A stretch of 64,000 bases of DNA from Manis javanica (GCF_040802235.1 NC_133158.1:39374001-39438000); one strand, 5' to 3'; positions 1 to 11,972 are shown, counted from the first letter of the stretch. Notes: generated by a model from the letters alone, not told the origin. Numbers and translations: made by a program.

Positions 1-1019
1 AAACAACTAACTCAGAGCCGCTCAGATGCCACCTTGCCAATAGGTGAAGGAAGAGACCAGGGACAGGGGAGAGATGTGCTCTTCCCTTGTCCCCATGAGC
101 ATTTGCAGCCCTGAGGGCACCTCTGGCTGGGAGATGTGTTGGGTTCCTCCTTGCACTACCAGGTCGATGGTGTTGCTATTTTTGGTTACTACCATCTTTT
201 TTTTTTTTTTTTTAGAGTGGAGGAGATTTATGGAGGGAAAAAGTCAGATCCTCAGTCCCTGGCTTACTCTGTGAGTTCATTCCAGAGCCTCCTAGTAATG
301 TTCCCCAGAAATTTCTCAGCAAGTGCTGAAGAAGGGCAGTGAGATTTCTGTATTTTGTGTGTTTTTGTTGGAAGTCAGCCGGTTTCCTCCAGCGATGGGG
401 TGAAGGGCAGTCTCCGAATGGATTTAGGCCCCTGCTGTGAGTAATACCTGCATTCTTCAGAATTACTTAAAAGCAGGGTGACACCGAAGTGGATTAAAAA
501 CAAAGTTTTGTATTTGTTTCTTTCAGCACTACACATGTGCAATGAAGGGCTCTGAAAAGGCAAATTAATTCATGCAATTATAATGACTTAACACTTGATG
601 TATGTGTTTCAGGTGCCCTGTTGATCTCACAGTGATCCTGTTGGTGCTGTGCCCACCTGAGGTTAATGCTGACAGAGGTATAGAAAGCATGTGGCTCAGA
701 GTAAAGGAAGAGATCAAATCTCTTCTTAAGAAAATCTTGGCAAGCCAGACAGTCCTCCATTGAGCAGATTCCCTGTAATGAAAGCTGTTTATAAGAGATG
801 CCAGATCCCAGATCATGCTTTGAAAATATTCCCTGAGCTCTATGATAACCTCAGTGGGGTCACATCTGGCCTGGAGGCCACAGGCCAAACACTCAGTATT
901 CAGGACTGAATTTGCAAATTCACAACAGAATGGAAAAATACAATAGAATGTGTCAAAAATACCTTGTTTGGAGGGAACCAAAGGACACAGAAATTGTTTG
1001 CAAACCTTGTTAATCGCAT
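1..1019. other. Intergenic, no gene recognised
   Basis: No exon, RNA gene or clear repeat family could be named here. A run of 17 T at 197-213 may be the tail of an old retroposed fragment lying on the minus strand. The short reading frames in this stretch show no recognisable protein motif. Confidence 0.5.
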
Positions 1020-2401
1020 GGCATTGTGATTAGTTGGTGCATCGCCAACTCCTCACGTCCTCACCAACGTTAGGTATTGTCAGCCTTTTGGATTTTAGCC
1101 TTGTAGTTAGTATGAAGTGGTAGCTGATGTGGTTTTAACTGATACATCTCTGATGACTAATGATGTTGGTCACCTATTTATGTGATTATTGGATATCTTT
1201 GTGTTTGTCTACTTTTTTCAGAAATGACTCTTTTAATTACTGAGTGGTGGGGTCCTTTATATTATGAATACAAATCAGCTTTCAGATATATGTATTATAA
1301 GTATCATATCCCATTCTGTGGCTTGCCTATTTATATGCTTATAGATTTTGATAAGCAAAATCTTTTAATCTTGATAAAGTTCATCAATTTTTTTCTTTCA
1401 TGGTTAGATACACAAGATCTCTATATATCCTGTCATCCCAAAGTTTGCAAAGACGTTAGCCATATTTTCCTTTAGAGGCTTTACAATTGTAGCTTTTATG
1501 GTTAGGTTTTTGAAACATCTTCAATTAATTTTTATGTATAGGTGAGATTCATACTTGTTTCTGATGGCTAACTAGCTGTTCGAGCTCAGTTTGTTGGAAA
1601 GACTCTTCTACTCATTGAGTCTCTTTGGTGCCGTGGCTGAAAATAAACGGACTATGTACGTTCTGTTCTGTTTCTGGACTGTGTTCTGTTTCATTGATCT
1701 GTTTATAGGCCTGCACATCCTCAAATCTTTTGCTCATTTGAGAATTGTTTTATGTGTCTTTTTTTTTTGTTGGGTTGTAAGAGTTCTTCATATATTCTGG
1801 ATACCAGCCCCTTGTTAAATATATGATTTGCAAATATTTTCTCTCATTCTGTGAGTTGTATTTTTTAACTATCCTGACAGTGTCCTTTGAAGAACAAGTT
1901 TTAAATTTTGATGAAGCTCAATTTACCTATTTTTTTCTTTCACTGCTTGTGGTTTTGGTGTCATCATACACTGTTTAAAAAAATTATCATTGAGGGTTGA
2001 GTAGATCAAACACAGTGGTACTTAGGGCAGTGAAAATACTTTGTATGATACTCATCATACATGTGTCCAAGTCCACAGGACGCACAGCACCAGTAGTGAG
2101 CCCTGATGGAGTCTATAGGCTTTGGGCGATAATGACGTGTCCACATAGATTCCTCAGCGGTAACTAATGTTCTGCTCTGGTGGAGCTTGTTGATAATAGG
2201 GGAGGCTGTGCATGTGGGGGGGGCATTGTTAGTGTGCCTTCCACTCAATTTAGCTGTGAACCTAAAACAGCTCTCAAGAATTACCTTTAAGAGTCATTGA
2301 TCAATTAAAAATATTTTCTAATTTTCCTTGTGATTTCCTCTTTGATCCCTGTATTATTTAGATATTGTTTAATTTCCAAATGTCTAGGGATTTCCCAGAT
2401 C

Positions 2402-2465
<64 letters not shown>

Positions 2466-3347
2466 AGGTGTGCAGAAAGGTAGCTCTCTTTCACTTGAAT
2501 CTTTCCTTTCAGTTGGACCCTGGGAACAGCGGGGTGGGGGTGGGACTCACCTAGCCCAACCAAAGAAACACTCCCATCAGAGAATGGTCTCCTCTCCCGT
2601 GAATTATGCCTCTAGTGTGTTAAAGCTGCTCAGTCAGCTATATTTCCGTTACTGATTTCTAACCAATTTCATGTGGTCAGAGAATGTATTCTGTATTATT
2701 TCAATTGGTTAATTTTATTGACATTATTTTATGACTCAACATATAACCTATCTATCTTGGAGTATGTTCAATGTGATCTTGAAAATAACATATATCTTCA
2801 AAATGTTAGTATTTTATAAAAATTAATTAGGTTATTTGACAGTTCAGGTATTATATATCCTTACTAATATTTTTTCTCTAAGAGAAAAGAGATCTCTGAT
2901 GATAATAGTGGATTTGTCTCTTCTAAGGTGCAAATATATCTAGTTATTATGTTATCTTGATGAATTATTATGAATCTTTGTCACCGCAACAACTGTCATA
3001 AAATCTATTTTGGTTTTATGAATATAGCCACTCCAGCTTTCTTATAATTAATGTTTTTATAGTATAACTTTTTCCATTCTTTTAATTTAAATTTATTTGT
3101 ATTTTTATGACATCTCTTATAAACAACATATAATTGGCTTTTACTTTTTAAAAATCCAGATTGGCACTCTTTGCCTTCTAATTGGAAGGTTTTGGCCATT
3201 TTAATTTGCTGTAATTATTAATAAGGTTTGGTTTAAATCTACTGCCTTGCTAGTTATTTTCTATTTGTTTCTTTGTTACTCACTTCCTACCTTTTTTCTT
3301 TTTTTACTATTTCAGTACATTTTTGTATCCCAGGCTTTATCTTCTAT
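1020..3347 (-). repeat. Patchwork of old L1 3'-end fragments
   Basis: The AT-rich sequence reads, in antisense, like the 3' part of old mammalian L1 elements. Around 1,130-1,200 is the 'gatgactaatgatgttg...gtgattattggatatctttgtg' type of sequence that flanks many L1M 3' ends. Around 1,740-1,830 is 'gttgtaagagttcttcatatattctgg', and 2,640-3,250 is similar. The copies are too diverged to draw borders, and a short continuation lies at 3,564-3,820. Family and border calls rest on memory of consensus sequences, not on an alignment. Confidence 0.6.
2405..2464. repeat. (AC)30 dinucleotide microsatellite
   Basis: An uninterrupted AC run of 60 bp. Perfect repeats of this length are usually length-polymorphic in mammals. 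Confidence 0.98.
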
Positions 3348-3563
3348 TGGATTTTAGCTATATATATATATATTGTTGTTGTTGTTGTTGTTGTTATCAT
3401 TAATCTACAATTACATGCAGAACATTATGTTTACTAGGCTCCCCCCTTCACCAAGTCCCCCCCACACACCCCATTACAGTCACTGTCCATCAGCATAGTA
3501 AGATGCTGTAGAATCACTACTTGTCTTCTCTATGTTGTACAGCCCTGGATTTTAGCTATATAT
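3348..3563 (-). mobile_element. 5'-truncated L1 3'-UTR insertion with target-site duplication
   Basis: A fragment of about 180 bp matches, in antisense, the 3' UTR of the L1 at 16.9-17.26 kb and of the copy at 7.3 kb: the blocks around 'cagtcactgtccatcagcatagtaagatgc' and 'ttctct' are shared. It is bounded by an exact 18-bp direct repeat, TGGATTTTAGCTATATAT, at 3,348-3,365 and 3,546-3,563. The 3' tail is a (TTG)n run rather than plain poly(T). The insertion sits inside an older L1 fragment, so it is younger than its host sequence. Confidence 0.88.
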
Positions 3564-3824
3564 TTTTAGTGGTTTTATATATTTCACACATCCTTATTTT
3601 ATCAGTCTGTCGTGAATCAGTATTAGACCATTTCACCTACAATATAACAATCTTGCAACAGTATATTTCTATTTACTTTTTTCTAATATTTCTATTTTTC
3701 TTATATTTGACTTTTGAATATATTACAAGCCATAATATACAGTGTCATCTTTGTTTTTAACCCAATTGACTTTCAAAAATAAAAGCAGAAAAACACTATC
3801 TTGTATTAACCTGCATATTTACTA

Positions 3825-4140
3825 TCAGTTAGTTTGGGCTGCTATAGCAAAGTACCATAGACTGGATGGCTTACAAACAGCAGAAGTTTAATTGCACCAT
3901 TCTGGAGGCTGGAACCCTAGGTCAGGATGCAAACATGGCCACAGACTGTGGAGGGGCCTCTTCTAGGCCACAGATTGCTGACTTCTCCCTGTGCGTCACG
4001 TGGTGGGAGGGCCAGGCAGCTCTCTCGGGTTCCTACAAGGGCACTGATCTCACTGATGAGGGCCCCACCCTCATGACCTACTTACCTTTCAAAGTTCTTG
4101 CCTCCTAATATCATTACAGGGCCCAGGATTCCAACATAAC
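3825..4140 (+). repeat. Old interspersed repeat ('gctgctatagcaaagtacca' type)
   Basis: The sequence begins with a 'tttgggctgctatagcaaagtacca' motif, runs through 'ttctggaggctgg' and ends with 'gggccccaccctcatgacc' and 'ttccaacat'. This is a common mammalian interspersed repeat that I recognise but cannot name with certainty. Related copies lie at 46,981-47,110 and 50,736-51,145. Confidence 0.65.
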
Positions 4141-4450
4141 GACTCAGGCAGGATGCAGATCTCCACTCATGACATTGCCGTTTGTGATGTCCCTTTTCTT
4201 CTGCCGACCTCATTCCCACAGGAGACTCTGGCTGCCACAGCTGGGGGATGGCGTACCTGGCATCCAGAGGGCTGAGGCCGGGGAAGTGCACAGCATGCTG
4301 TGATGTGCAGGACAGCCCACGGCAGAATTATCTGGCCCCCGAGTGTCTGAGAATGTGTCGTAGACCCATGTCTGTATCTGGCATCATCTCCCCGCAGCCC
4401 CCAGGTCTGCCTTCAGCGTCTCTCGCAGTGAGTGGGGTCTCAGTCGCTAT
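4141..4450. other. Intergenic, nothing recognised
   Basis: Mixed-composition DNA between two repeats. No open frame of note, no repeat family recognised. Confidence 0.4.
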
Positions 4451-5370
4451 AACTGTTTGTTGTTCTTTTAGCTTTTGTTTATCTGAAAGTTCCCATTTTC
4501 TCTTCCTTTTTAAAGGATGATTTTATAGAATTCTAGGTTGAAGGTGTTTTTCCTTTCAGCATTTTAAGCACATTGCCCCACTACCTTCTGCCTTCCAATG
4601 TTTCCAGTGAAATCAGCCATTAAAAAAAATCATTGTTCTATGGAATGCATATTCTTTGATTGCTTTTAAGAGTTTCTCCTTATATTTTGCTTTCAGCAGT
4701 TTGATGATGACTAAGTGTGGTTTTCTTTGTATTTATCCTGCTTCAGTCAATCATTTTTTGGGTATATGGATTGATCTTTTTCATCAAATTGGGATATTTT
4801 GGCCATTAATTCTTCAAATGTTTTTCTTCCATTATCTCTTCTTTCTCTTAGACTCAAAATACTTGTATCTCAGGCTACTTGATATAGACTATTTGATATT
4901 GATCCTGCATTTTAGAGGCATTCCACTCATGTTTTTAGAATCTCTTTTCTCCTCTACAGTTTGGATAATTTCCATCGACTGTTTCTCAGGTTCACCAATC
5001 CCTTCTGCATCATCCAATCTAAGCTCATCCATTGATTGCCTTTTCTTTCACATGGCCTAATTTTCAGCTCTTTTTTTAAGTGTTTTTATTGATTTCCTGA
5101 AATATATCATTCAAAATATTTATTTGAAATCATTGTTTGATTTATTCTTACTCTGATAACTGAACCATTGATGGTCTCTTCTAAAAAAAATGTGTTTTCT
5201 CTTAAGCATCACGTTTTCCTGCATATTTACATGTTTCATAATTGTTTTTGTTGTTTTCTGTGTGTCGTGTAGCAAAGAATGATACAGACTGAAGTATCTT
5301 GTTTTGTCCTGCTTGTTCTTAAAGATTGCAGTCCTTTTCTTGGGATGCAGCAAAGGCAAGAAGCAAATCA
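4451..5370 (-). repeat. Old L1 fragment, ORF1 side, antisense
   Basis: In antisense this resembles the L1 ORF1 and upstream region. The same order of motifs recurs at about 53,830-54,500: 'cctttcagcatttt', 'tttggccattaattcttcaaatg', 'ttctcaggttcaccaatcccttctgc'. The 134-codon frame at 4,656-5,060 is a by-product of this AT-rich repeat and is not a gene. Confidence 0.6.
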
Positions 5371-6165
5371 CTCCCTTTATCCTAGTGTCAAGTGGAGCCA
5401 GAGAGGTTGAGTGATCGTGGGATTAGCCCAACCTCAAATCCTGGGCTTCTGGATCTTATCAGTGTTTGGATTGGTTGCAAACACGGATTTGCAAACTCTA
5501 GGAAGAGATTGGTTGCAGTTTCGACTCAGGCAGGGGTGTGGAATCTGGTGATGGAAAGAAAGCATGAATTCTGGGATTGCTCTTTGCTTACCAGCTGCTC
5601 TTCCACAACCACCTCCATGACAAAACTCGAGGTTGGGGAGGAGAATTGTCCAGGGCAAGTGCTCTAGCCCTGCCTCTGCGGCTCTTCAGGACCCCAGCAT
5701 GTCCCATCAGGCCACAGGCCATCAAAGTCCAGCGGACAGCCCTCTGTGCCCACAGTTTCTTCATCTGTGACAGGCCAACTCTACCCAGACCTCAGTATGG
5801 AAGTCTCTCTGCTCAGTCACTTTTATTTCTTTCTGGAATTTAGTTCTCAAGGCTTCCTTCTGTCTTACTCTTATAGAAAAGCACAGGTTTTATTTTGACT
5901 TGTTTTTTCTTGTTCCCATGGAAATGAAGGTCATTCTCATCTTAATCTGATGAGAAATCTCCTGTACTTGGCGTTTTGCTATGTGCTTTTTCCAGTCAAC
6001 AGTGTGTCCAGGAAAGCTTTCCTTGTGAACACAAACGAGTTTACCTCATAATTTTAGAGCTTTAAATACTTTTATAATTTTTTTCAAGAGTAATACCTTT
6101 TTATTATATGCAACTTGGTGAAATATTAAAAGCACATGCACACAAAATAAAGACAGTCTTTAAGT
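5371..6165. other. Intergenic, no gene recognised
   Basis: Moderate-GC DNA with no recognisable exon. A short 'gtttcttcatctgtgacaggcc' at about 5,755 recalls a MIR core but is too short to call. Confidence 0.4.
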
Positions 6166-7030
6166 TAACTATTGTTAATTTCTCTTGCTTTCTTTTTTAT
6201 TGAGAAATTGTGTACAGCAAAGTGCCCAAATCCTAAGTGTGCAACCCAGTGAATTGTACATTCACTTACACTTTGTGATCACCACTCTGATCACAATACA
6301 GGACATTTCCATCATGACTTTTCCCAGTCAATACTCCCTCCCAAAGATGATCATTTTTAAATTTCTAGCACAGAAGGTTGGTTTGCCTGTTCTCTTGAGT
6401 TTAACATTAATTGTGTTATGCATTTATGCATAACAGTCTGTATGCATTAAGCATATAGAATGTACTATATTGTGTCTGGCTTCTTTTGCTTAAATAATGT
6501 CTGCAAGATTCATCCATATTGTCATGTATCTCTGTTTTTGCTGTGTAATATTCCATTGATGATCATACTACAATTAATTTATTTGTTATCCAGTTGATGG
6601 ACAAGTGAGTTCCTTCCAGTTTTTGGTTTGTTCTGAACAAAGCCAACATAGGCGTTTTTGTACATGTTTTCTGGTGGGCATATACACTCAGTTTTCTAAT
6701 TTTACCTGGGGTGGAATCATGGTATCATAGGGGGCAGTAGTAGAAATTACCAGTTTTCCCAAGGAATGGAACCATTTTACATTCCAGCAGCATATGAGGC
6801 TTCCAGTTGTTTTATATCCTCACCAACATTTGGCAGCATCAGTCTTCTTACAGTTCTGCCATTCTGTTGGGTGTATAATAGAGCCTCATTCAATTTTAAT
6901 TTGAAATTTCCTGTCCTCCCATTCTTTCTAATGGCTGCATGGTGTTCTCCAGTATAAATGTTCTAGAACTTATTTAGCCATTTCCTTATTGATGGATGTT
7001 ATCTTTGTTTCCAGTTTTAATTCTTAAAAA
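6166..7030 (-). repeat. Old L1 3'-end fragment, antisense
   Basis: The stretch carries antisense old-L1 motifs: 'ttattgagaaattgtgtaca' near 6,200, 'tggcttcttttgcttaaataatg' near 6,477, and 'tggacaagtgagttccttccag' near 6,598. It is strongly diverged. Positions 7,031-7,288 after it hold nothing I recognise. Confidence 0.55.
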
Positions 7031-7288
7031 CCTTGTGGCATTACACACCCCTGGCCTGTACTTTGGAGCCCACATGCAAGTATTTCTGGGCACAGGCCTC
7101 GGGACACTTAGCACTACAGTTCAAAGCTCAGAGGAGCAAGCCTCCCACACAAAGCCCTTGGGGTCTGTCCACAAATCACTTGTCCAGCATTATGCTGCCT
7201 TGTCTCATGAGACAGCCACCCCGAACCAAAACATCATGGACATGGGCCTTTCCCGTGCTAAGCCCAGAGTCACTTGTCAAGCTGTGTT

Positions 7289-8212
7289 TTCATCTCCTAT
7301 TTCTTTTCTTTTTTTTTAATTAAGGTATTGCTGATATACACTCTTATGAAGGTTTCACATGAAAAAACAATGTGGTCACGTTGCTACATTCACCCATATT
7401 ATCAAGTCCCTCCCATACCCCAATGCAGTCACTGTCCATCAGTATAGTAAGATGCCACAGAGTCACTATTTGCCTTCTCTGAGCTACGCTGTTTTCCCCG
7501 TGACCCCTTACACCATGTGTGTCAATCATAATACCCCTCAATCCCCTTCTCCCTCCCTCCCCACCCGCCCTCCCCATCCCCTCCCCTTTGGTAACCACTA
7601 GTCCCTTCTTGGAGTCTGTGAGTCTGTTGCTGTTTTGTTCCTTTAGTTTGCTTCATTGTTATACTCCACAAATGAGGGAAATCATTTGGTATTTGTCTTT
7701 CTCTGCCTGACTTATTTCACTGAGCATAATGTCCTCCAGCTCCATCCATGTTGTTGCAAATGGTAGGATTTGTTTCTTTCTTATGGCTGAATAATATTCC
7801 ATTGTACATATGTACCACATCTTCTTTATCCATTCATCTACTGATGGACACTTAGGTTGCTGCCATTTCTTGGCTATTGTAAATAGTGCTGCGATAAACA
7901 TAGGGGTGCATATGTCTTTTTGAATCTGAGAAATTATATTCTTTGGGTAAATTCCTAGGAGTGGAATTCCTGGGTCAAATGGTATTTCTATTTTTAATTT
8001 TTTGAGGAACCTCCGTACTGCTTTCCACAATGGTTGAACTAGCTTACATTCCCACCAGCAGTGTAGGAGGGTTCCCCTTTCCCTGCATCCTTGCCAGCAT
8101 TTGTTGTTCTTAAGTCTTTTCAATGCTGGCCATCCTAATTGGTGTTAGGTGATAACTCATTGCAGTTTTTATTTGTATTTCCCTGATAATTATTGTTCAT
8201 CTCCTATTTCTT
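7289..8212 (-). mobile_element. 5'-truncated young L1 insertion with target-site duplication
   Basis: About 890 bp of L1 3' end lies in antisense. It contains the end of ORF2 (the frame at 7,659-8,123 reads back the conserved C-terminal block with CWWECK and PLLGIYPKN), then the 3' UTR, then a T-rich stretch at 7,303-7,318 that is the poly(A) tail. It is flanked by an exact 17-bp duplication, TTCATCTCCTATTTCTT, at 7,289-7,305 and 8,196-8,212. The C-terminal frame matches that of the longer L1 at 16,557-16,928 almost residue for residue, so both belong to one family. Confidence 0.93.
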
Positions 8213-8744
8213 GAAATGCTCTTCTGGGTTCCCATTTCCCTTACACGGATGGGATACATTTCTCTGACTTTCCTTCCCTTCCTGGCTGCTCTTTCGGGCA
8301 AGGCATTTTAAAGAAAGGTTTTGCTTCCTGTCATTGAGAAAAGCAGACCAGCAAGAGCAGAGGCCAACCAGAGGAAGTCGTAGAGCTCGGAGACTCCTGC
8401 AGCCCCCAGGCCCTGCCACCTCGGCCCTTCATCCATACCACCGGACCGATGCTGCTAAGATGGAAATTAGAAGCTCTCCTTACCAGGGATTTCTTTTCTC
8501 TGCTCAGATCAGGAAAGTCTCTTACAATTAGCCTTGGGGGGACTCTTCCCTTTATTATGTTCCTGATACTGAGAGAACTTTGAGTCCATCCAAACACTGG
8601 AAGGTTAGGAAAGACTTGAGAAGACCATGAATGAATGATACACCCGGCCCAGGAACCATTCTGAAACCCACCCTTGACCATGGTGAGGTCGTGCTGAATC
8701 CAAATTTTGGCTCCTCGACTCTTTACCATGTCAATTTGGGTAAG
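8213..8744. other. Intergenic, no gene recognised
   Basis: Non-repetitive DNA with short overlapping frames on both strands and no motif. Nothing supports an exon here. Confidence 0.4.
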
Positions 8745-8865
8745 TATTAGCTCAATGCCTAATTTTCCTCATCTGCTAGGTATGGAAGGACTCGGAAGCA
8801 GCTCCTAAAATAGTCGTCAGAGCACTTGAAACAGTGTCCAGCAATAGCCACAATAATATGGCTGT
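8745..8865 (+). repeat. MIR SINE, 3' half
   Basis: The 'cctaattttcctcatctgctaggtatgga...gagcacttgaaacagtgtccagca' series matches the MIR 3' core in sense orientation. Diverged, as expected for this ancient tRNA-derived SINE. Confidence 0.7.
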
Positions 8866-8969
8866 CACTGTCACCCTAATGGAACCTCCAGGGAGGTGTA
8901 AGGGGTGCTTGTGAGAGACGCCCACCATGGCTGACCACAGGAAGTGGCATCAGAACGCTAATGGCACCA

Positions 8970-9065
8970 TCTGTGGAGTCATCCATGCCGCAGGCTTTGG
9001 AATTAGAAGGCCCAGAGTTCAAACCCTGACTCCGCCCCTGCGTTGTAACCTGTCGCCAGGTAATG
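8970..9065 (+). repeat. MIR SINE, central part
   Basis: The run 'ggctttggaattagaaggcccagagttcaaaccctgactc' followed by 'tgtaacctgtcgcc' matches the MIR core: 'tctggagtcagac...gggttcgaatcctggctc...ctgtgtgacc'. It lies in the same orientation as the neighbouring 3'-half copy. Confidence 0.75.
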
Positions 9066-10540
9066 TACATAGAGTGCTATAAACATGTGTCACCCACTGG
9101 GAAACCTCAAATAAAGGCCATCACTGCTGCACGAGCCACCAGGAGGTGCAAGGGCCCCAGCCTGAAAACCCACAGACGGGAACGTGGTGAGAGTGCCCCT
9201 TGGTTCAGACGGCCACCCCTCTGCTTCTTCAGGCCCGGGTCCAAGACCGAGTGAACCCAGGCAGGGGTCCATAGCCTTGGCAGAGCCTTAAAGTCACCTG
9301 GGCGCTTCGCTGTGTCCGTGCGTCCCCACCAGAGGCCCCTGCCTGCAGGGCCGCAGGTAAGTGACAGCAACGGGCATTTCCTGGTCCAGCCTGTGATTGG
9401 ATTAAAAACGTACACGTGGTACTTCTATGGCCAATGAGATGTGAGGGGAAGTCCCCTGGGGGATTCTGGGAAGGGCTTTCTTCCGGGCAGAAAGAGGAGT
9501 GAGTTCCAGGACCGCTCTGGCTAGTGTGTGTGTGGTGGGGGCGAGGGTACCGAGGAGGGGCCCTGGGCCGTGACCCAGGCGGTGACCCTGGCGGTGACCC
9601 AGGCAGTGACCTAGGCGGTGGAACTGGGTGGTGACCCGGGCAGTGACCCAGGTGGTGGCCCAGGGCAGGGGCGCTATGGGCTCAGGACCCAGGCGCCAGG
9701 AGGAGAGAGGAGCCCAGGCGCCAAGCCCGGCGCTGGGGGTGCGGCCGGCTTCTGAGTCCTGTAGCCCAGCCTCAAGCTCCCCAGGCAGGAGCAAAGGCCA
9801 GACAGCAGCAGCGGGGAACCCAGCTCCTTGCAGGCCTCCGGTTCCGGTTTCCTCATGCCGTCTAGGCCCCTCCTCCCCATGGGGGAGGCCGGAGACCTTC
9901 CACCTTTTGGGAAGCTGGTCTGAGACAGAGTGAACCCTGCCAGTGTCTCTGGCCGGGTCCCCCAGCCGCCCAGCAGGCTCACCTCCTCCTGGAAAGAATG
10001 CCGGGGCGCAGCTGGGGGGCTCTCATCTTGCCAAGCAGTCTTTGGACAGAGCGTTTGTTTGGTTTGGTTTCTGTGGCTTCCAGAGCATGCGAGGAATGCG
10101 AGGGGTGCCTTCCTCCCCATCTGGGCTGCCCATTTACATCACCTAGGCTGCTACCCAGGCCAGCTGGGCAGGGTCTCTGTGCCCAGGTCTGGCTGGGCAG
10201 GGCCAGGCCCCTCCGGCCATGGTGTGCCTGGGAAGCCCACAGAGAACCTCTGCTCTGGGGCATTGACTGTGTTGGGATTGTGGGCCATCCGGAGGGGAAG
10301 CGTCTGTGGAGCATGCGTGACCTGCAGTCTTTGTCCAACTTGTGCTTTGGGTCCGGGTGGTCATCTCCCCAGTTAGTAGGGTGTGGCCTGAACCCGAGAG
10401 CCCATTGTGTGCCCGGGACCTGATGCCTGAATGCTGTTCTCTGCCTCTTGGAGCAGGCAGACGGCGCTGTCCTTGGCCAGCCACCCCACCCGTGCACTGC
10501 CACAAAGGGTGGTCTGAAGGACGTGGCTCCCACCACCACC
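9066..10540. other. GC-rich intergenic DNA, no gene recognised
   Basis: GC-rich DNA in which long frames are open on both strands at once (for example 191 codons on minus at 9,979-10,554 against 148 on plus at 9,930-10,376). That is typical of low stop-codon density rather than coding sequence. No splice-bounded exon or protein motif was found. A 12-bp minisatellite lies at 9,561-9,660. Confidence 0.5.
9561..9660. repeat. Imperfect 12-bp tandem repeat
   Basis: About eight diverged copies of a GTGACCCAGGCG unit with variants CTGG, CTAGG and GGTGG. The unit is clear but no two neighbours are identical. Confidence 0.8.
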
Positions 10541-10800
10541 ACCACATGTGCCAATCATAATACCCCTCAATCCCCTTCTCCCTCCCTCACCACCCACCCT
10601 CCCACACCCCTCCCCTTTGGTAACTGCTAGTCCCTTCTTGGAGTCTGAGTCTGCTGCTGTTCTGTTCCTTCAGTTTTGCTTCATTGTTATACTCCACAAA
10701 TGAGGGAAATCATTTGGTATTTGTCTTTCTCTGCCTGGCTTCTTTCACTGAGCATAATGTCCTCCAGCTCCATCCATGTTGTTGCAAATGGTAGGATTTG
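10541..10800 (-). mobile_element. L1 3'-UTR fragment, antisense, truncated at both ends
   Basis: This is near-identical to 7,512-7,770 of the L1 copy to its left: 'caatcataatacccctcaatccccttctccctccctc' through 'ttgcaaatggtaggattt'. It lacks the 3' terminus and poly(A), so it is not a simple insertion. I saw no flanking duplication. It abuts an old L1 piece in the opposite orientation. Confidence 0.85.
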
Positions 10801-10829
10801 TCCTTTATTATGTCATAGCCTTATATTTT

Positions 10830-11220
10830 TATCAAGAAAGAAAAACAAATGAATTTTGTGTCAAATTCAAAAATGAAAACTGAGTAACTGAAAGTAGAGC
10901 CATTAGTAAGGTAAAGATAGAAACTAATGGATTGGGAACAGAAAAATGGTAGAATTAACAAAAACCTACTATTTGAAAACAACCAACAAAATAGGTAAGT
11001 CACTAGCTAACCTAATCCAGAAAGAAAAGTAAAACCATAAATACACATACCAGAAGTCTTAAAAGGAGGAGGAAATGGCCATCAAGATAGAGAAAATTAA
11101 ACCTTAAGACATTACTTACAACTCTAGGCAAAAAGCACTTGAAAAGCTGGATGAGAAGATAATTTTCTATGACTTACCAAAATTGAGTAAGTAAATATAT
11201 GTCTAAGTATATACAGTCAC
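10830..11220 (+). repeat. Old L1 ORF2 fragment, sense
   Basis: The stretch has motifs of the L1 ORF2 region between endonuclease and reverse transcriptase: 'acaaaataggtaagtcactagctaacctaatccagaaagaaaagt' and 'gaagataattttctatgacttaccaaaa'. It is clearly older than the L1 that follows. Confidence 0.6.
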
Positions 11221-11972
11221 ATAGAAAAATTAGAACTGCTCCTGTCCACCTCCCATCCAGTCACCAGAAGGGGGTAGAAGCTCAGGACTGCTGAGCACCC
11301 AGCCTCAGAGACCTGCTCCAGGAGCACAGACCCACATTACGTGGTGCTGTGGAGATTAGAGGGGTGGAAAGCAAAGACAGGCAGAATACTTGGAGAGACT
11401 GAGATTCCATCCACTTGCGGAAAGCAGGGACCCACAGCCAACTGCTCTGGGACAAAAGAAAGGAAGGCAGTAAGAGGGCAGCTAAAGGGGCAATGCTTCC
11501 ACAGAGCTTGCTGCTCAGGAGAAAGGACAAGGGGACGAAATCACCCCAACACTCAGCCCAGCAGGTTGGGAGCTTTCAGGAGCTTCAGGTGCTCCATCCC
11601 CCTGGTTGGCAATACAGTGCTGAGGCTCCCACCACAATACACAGCCTGCCAGTCCTTCCTCCTGACCAACACCAGTTCGTGAACCTGCTGCCCCCACCAC
11701 AGTGCCAGGCCAGCCAGAGGGTGGCCCTACCTATGGCAGTTACAAGGGCATAATGCAGAGGCTACTCCCTGTGTGCTATGCCCACTGATCCTGGCAGTGG
11801 AGGCAGGCACTGCAGCCAGGAAACAGGAAAGAGCTCTTTCCTCCCAACAGGTACCAGTGTCATGCGCTGTGACTCCCAAGGTCACTCCAGGTGCCGAGCA
11901 GCTCCAGAGAGTAGAACTTCTGGGCACTAGAGGGTGCCACCTACACAAGGTTATTATTCTATAGGAATTACA

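Noticed and set aside
2330-2655. Frames rich in Thr-His repeats
   Set aside because: They are translations of the AC microsatellite.
10541-11220. Twin-priming inversion of an L1
   Set aside because: Twin priming inverts the 5' part and leaves a sense 3' end with poly(A). Here the inverted piece is the 3' UTR and the sense piece is older.
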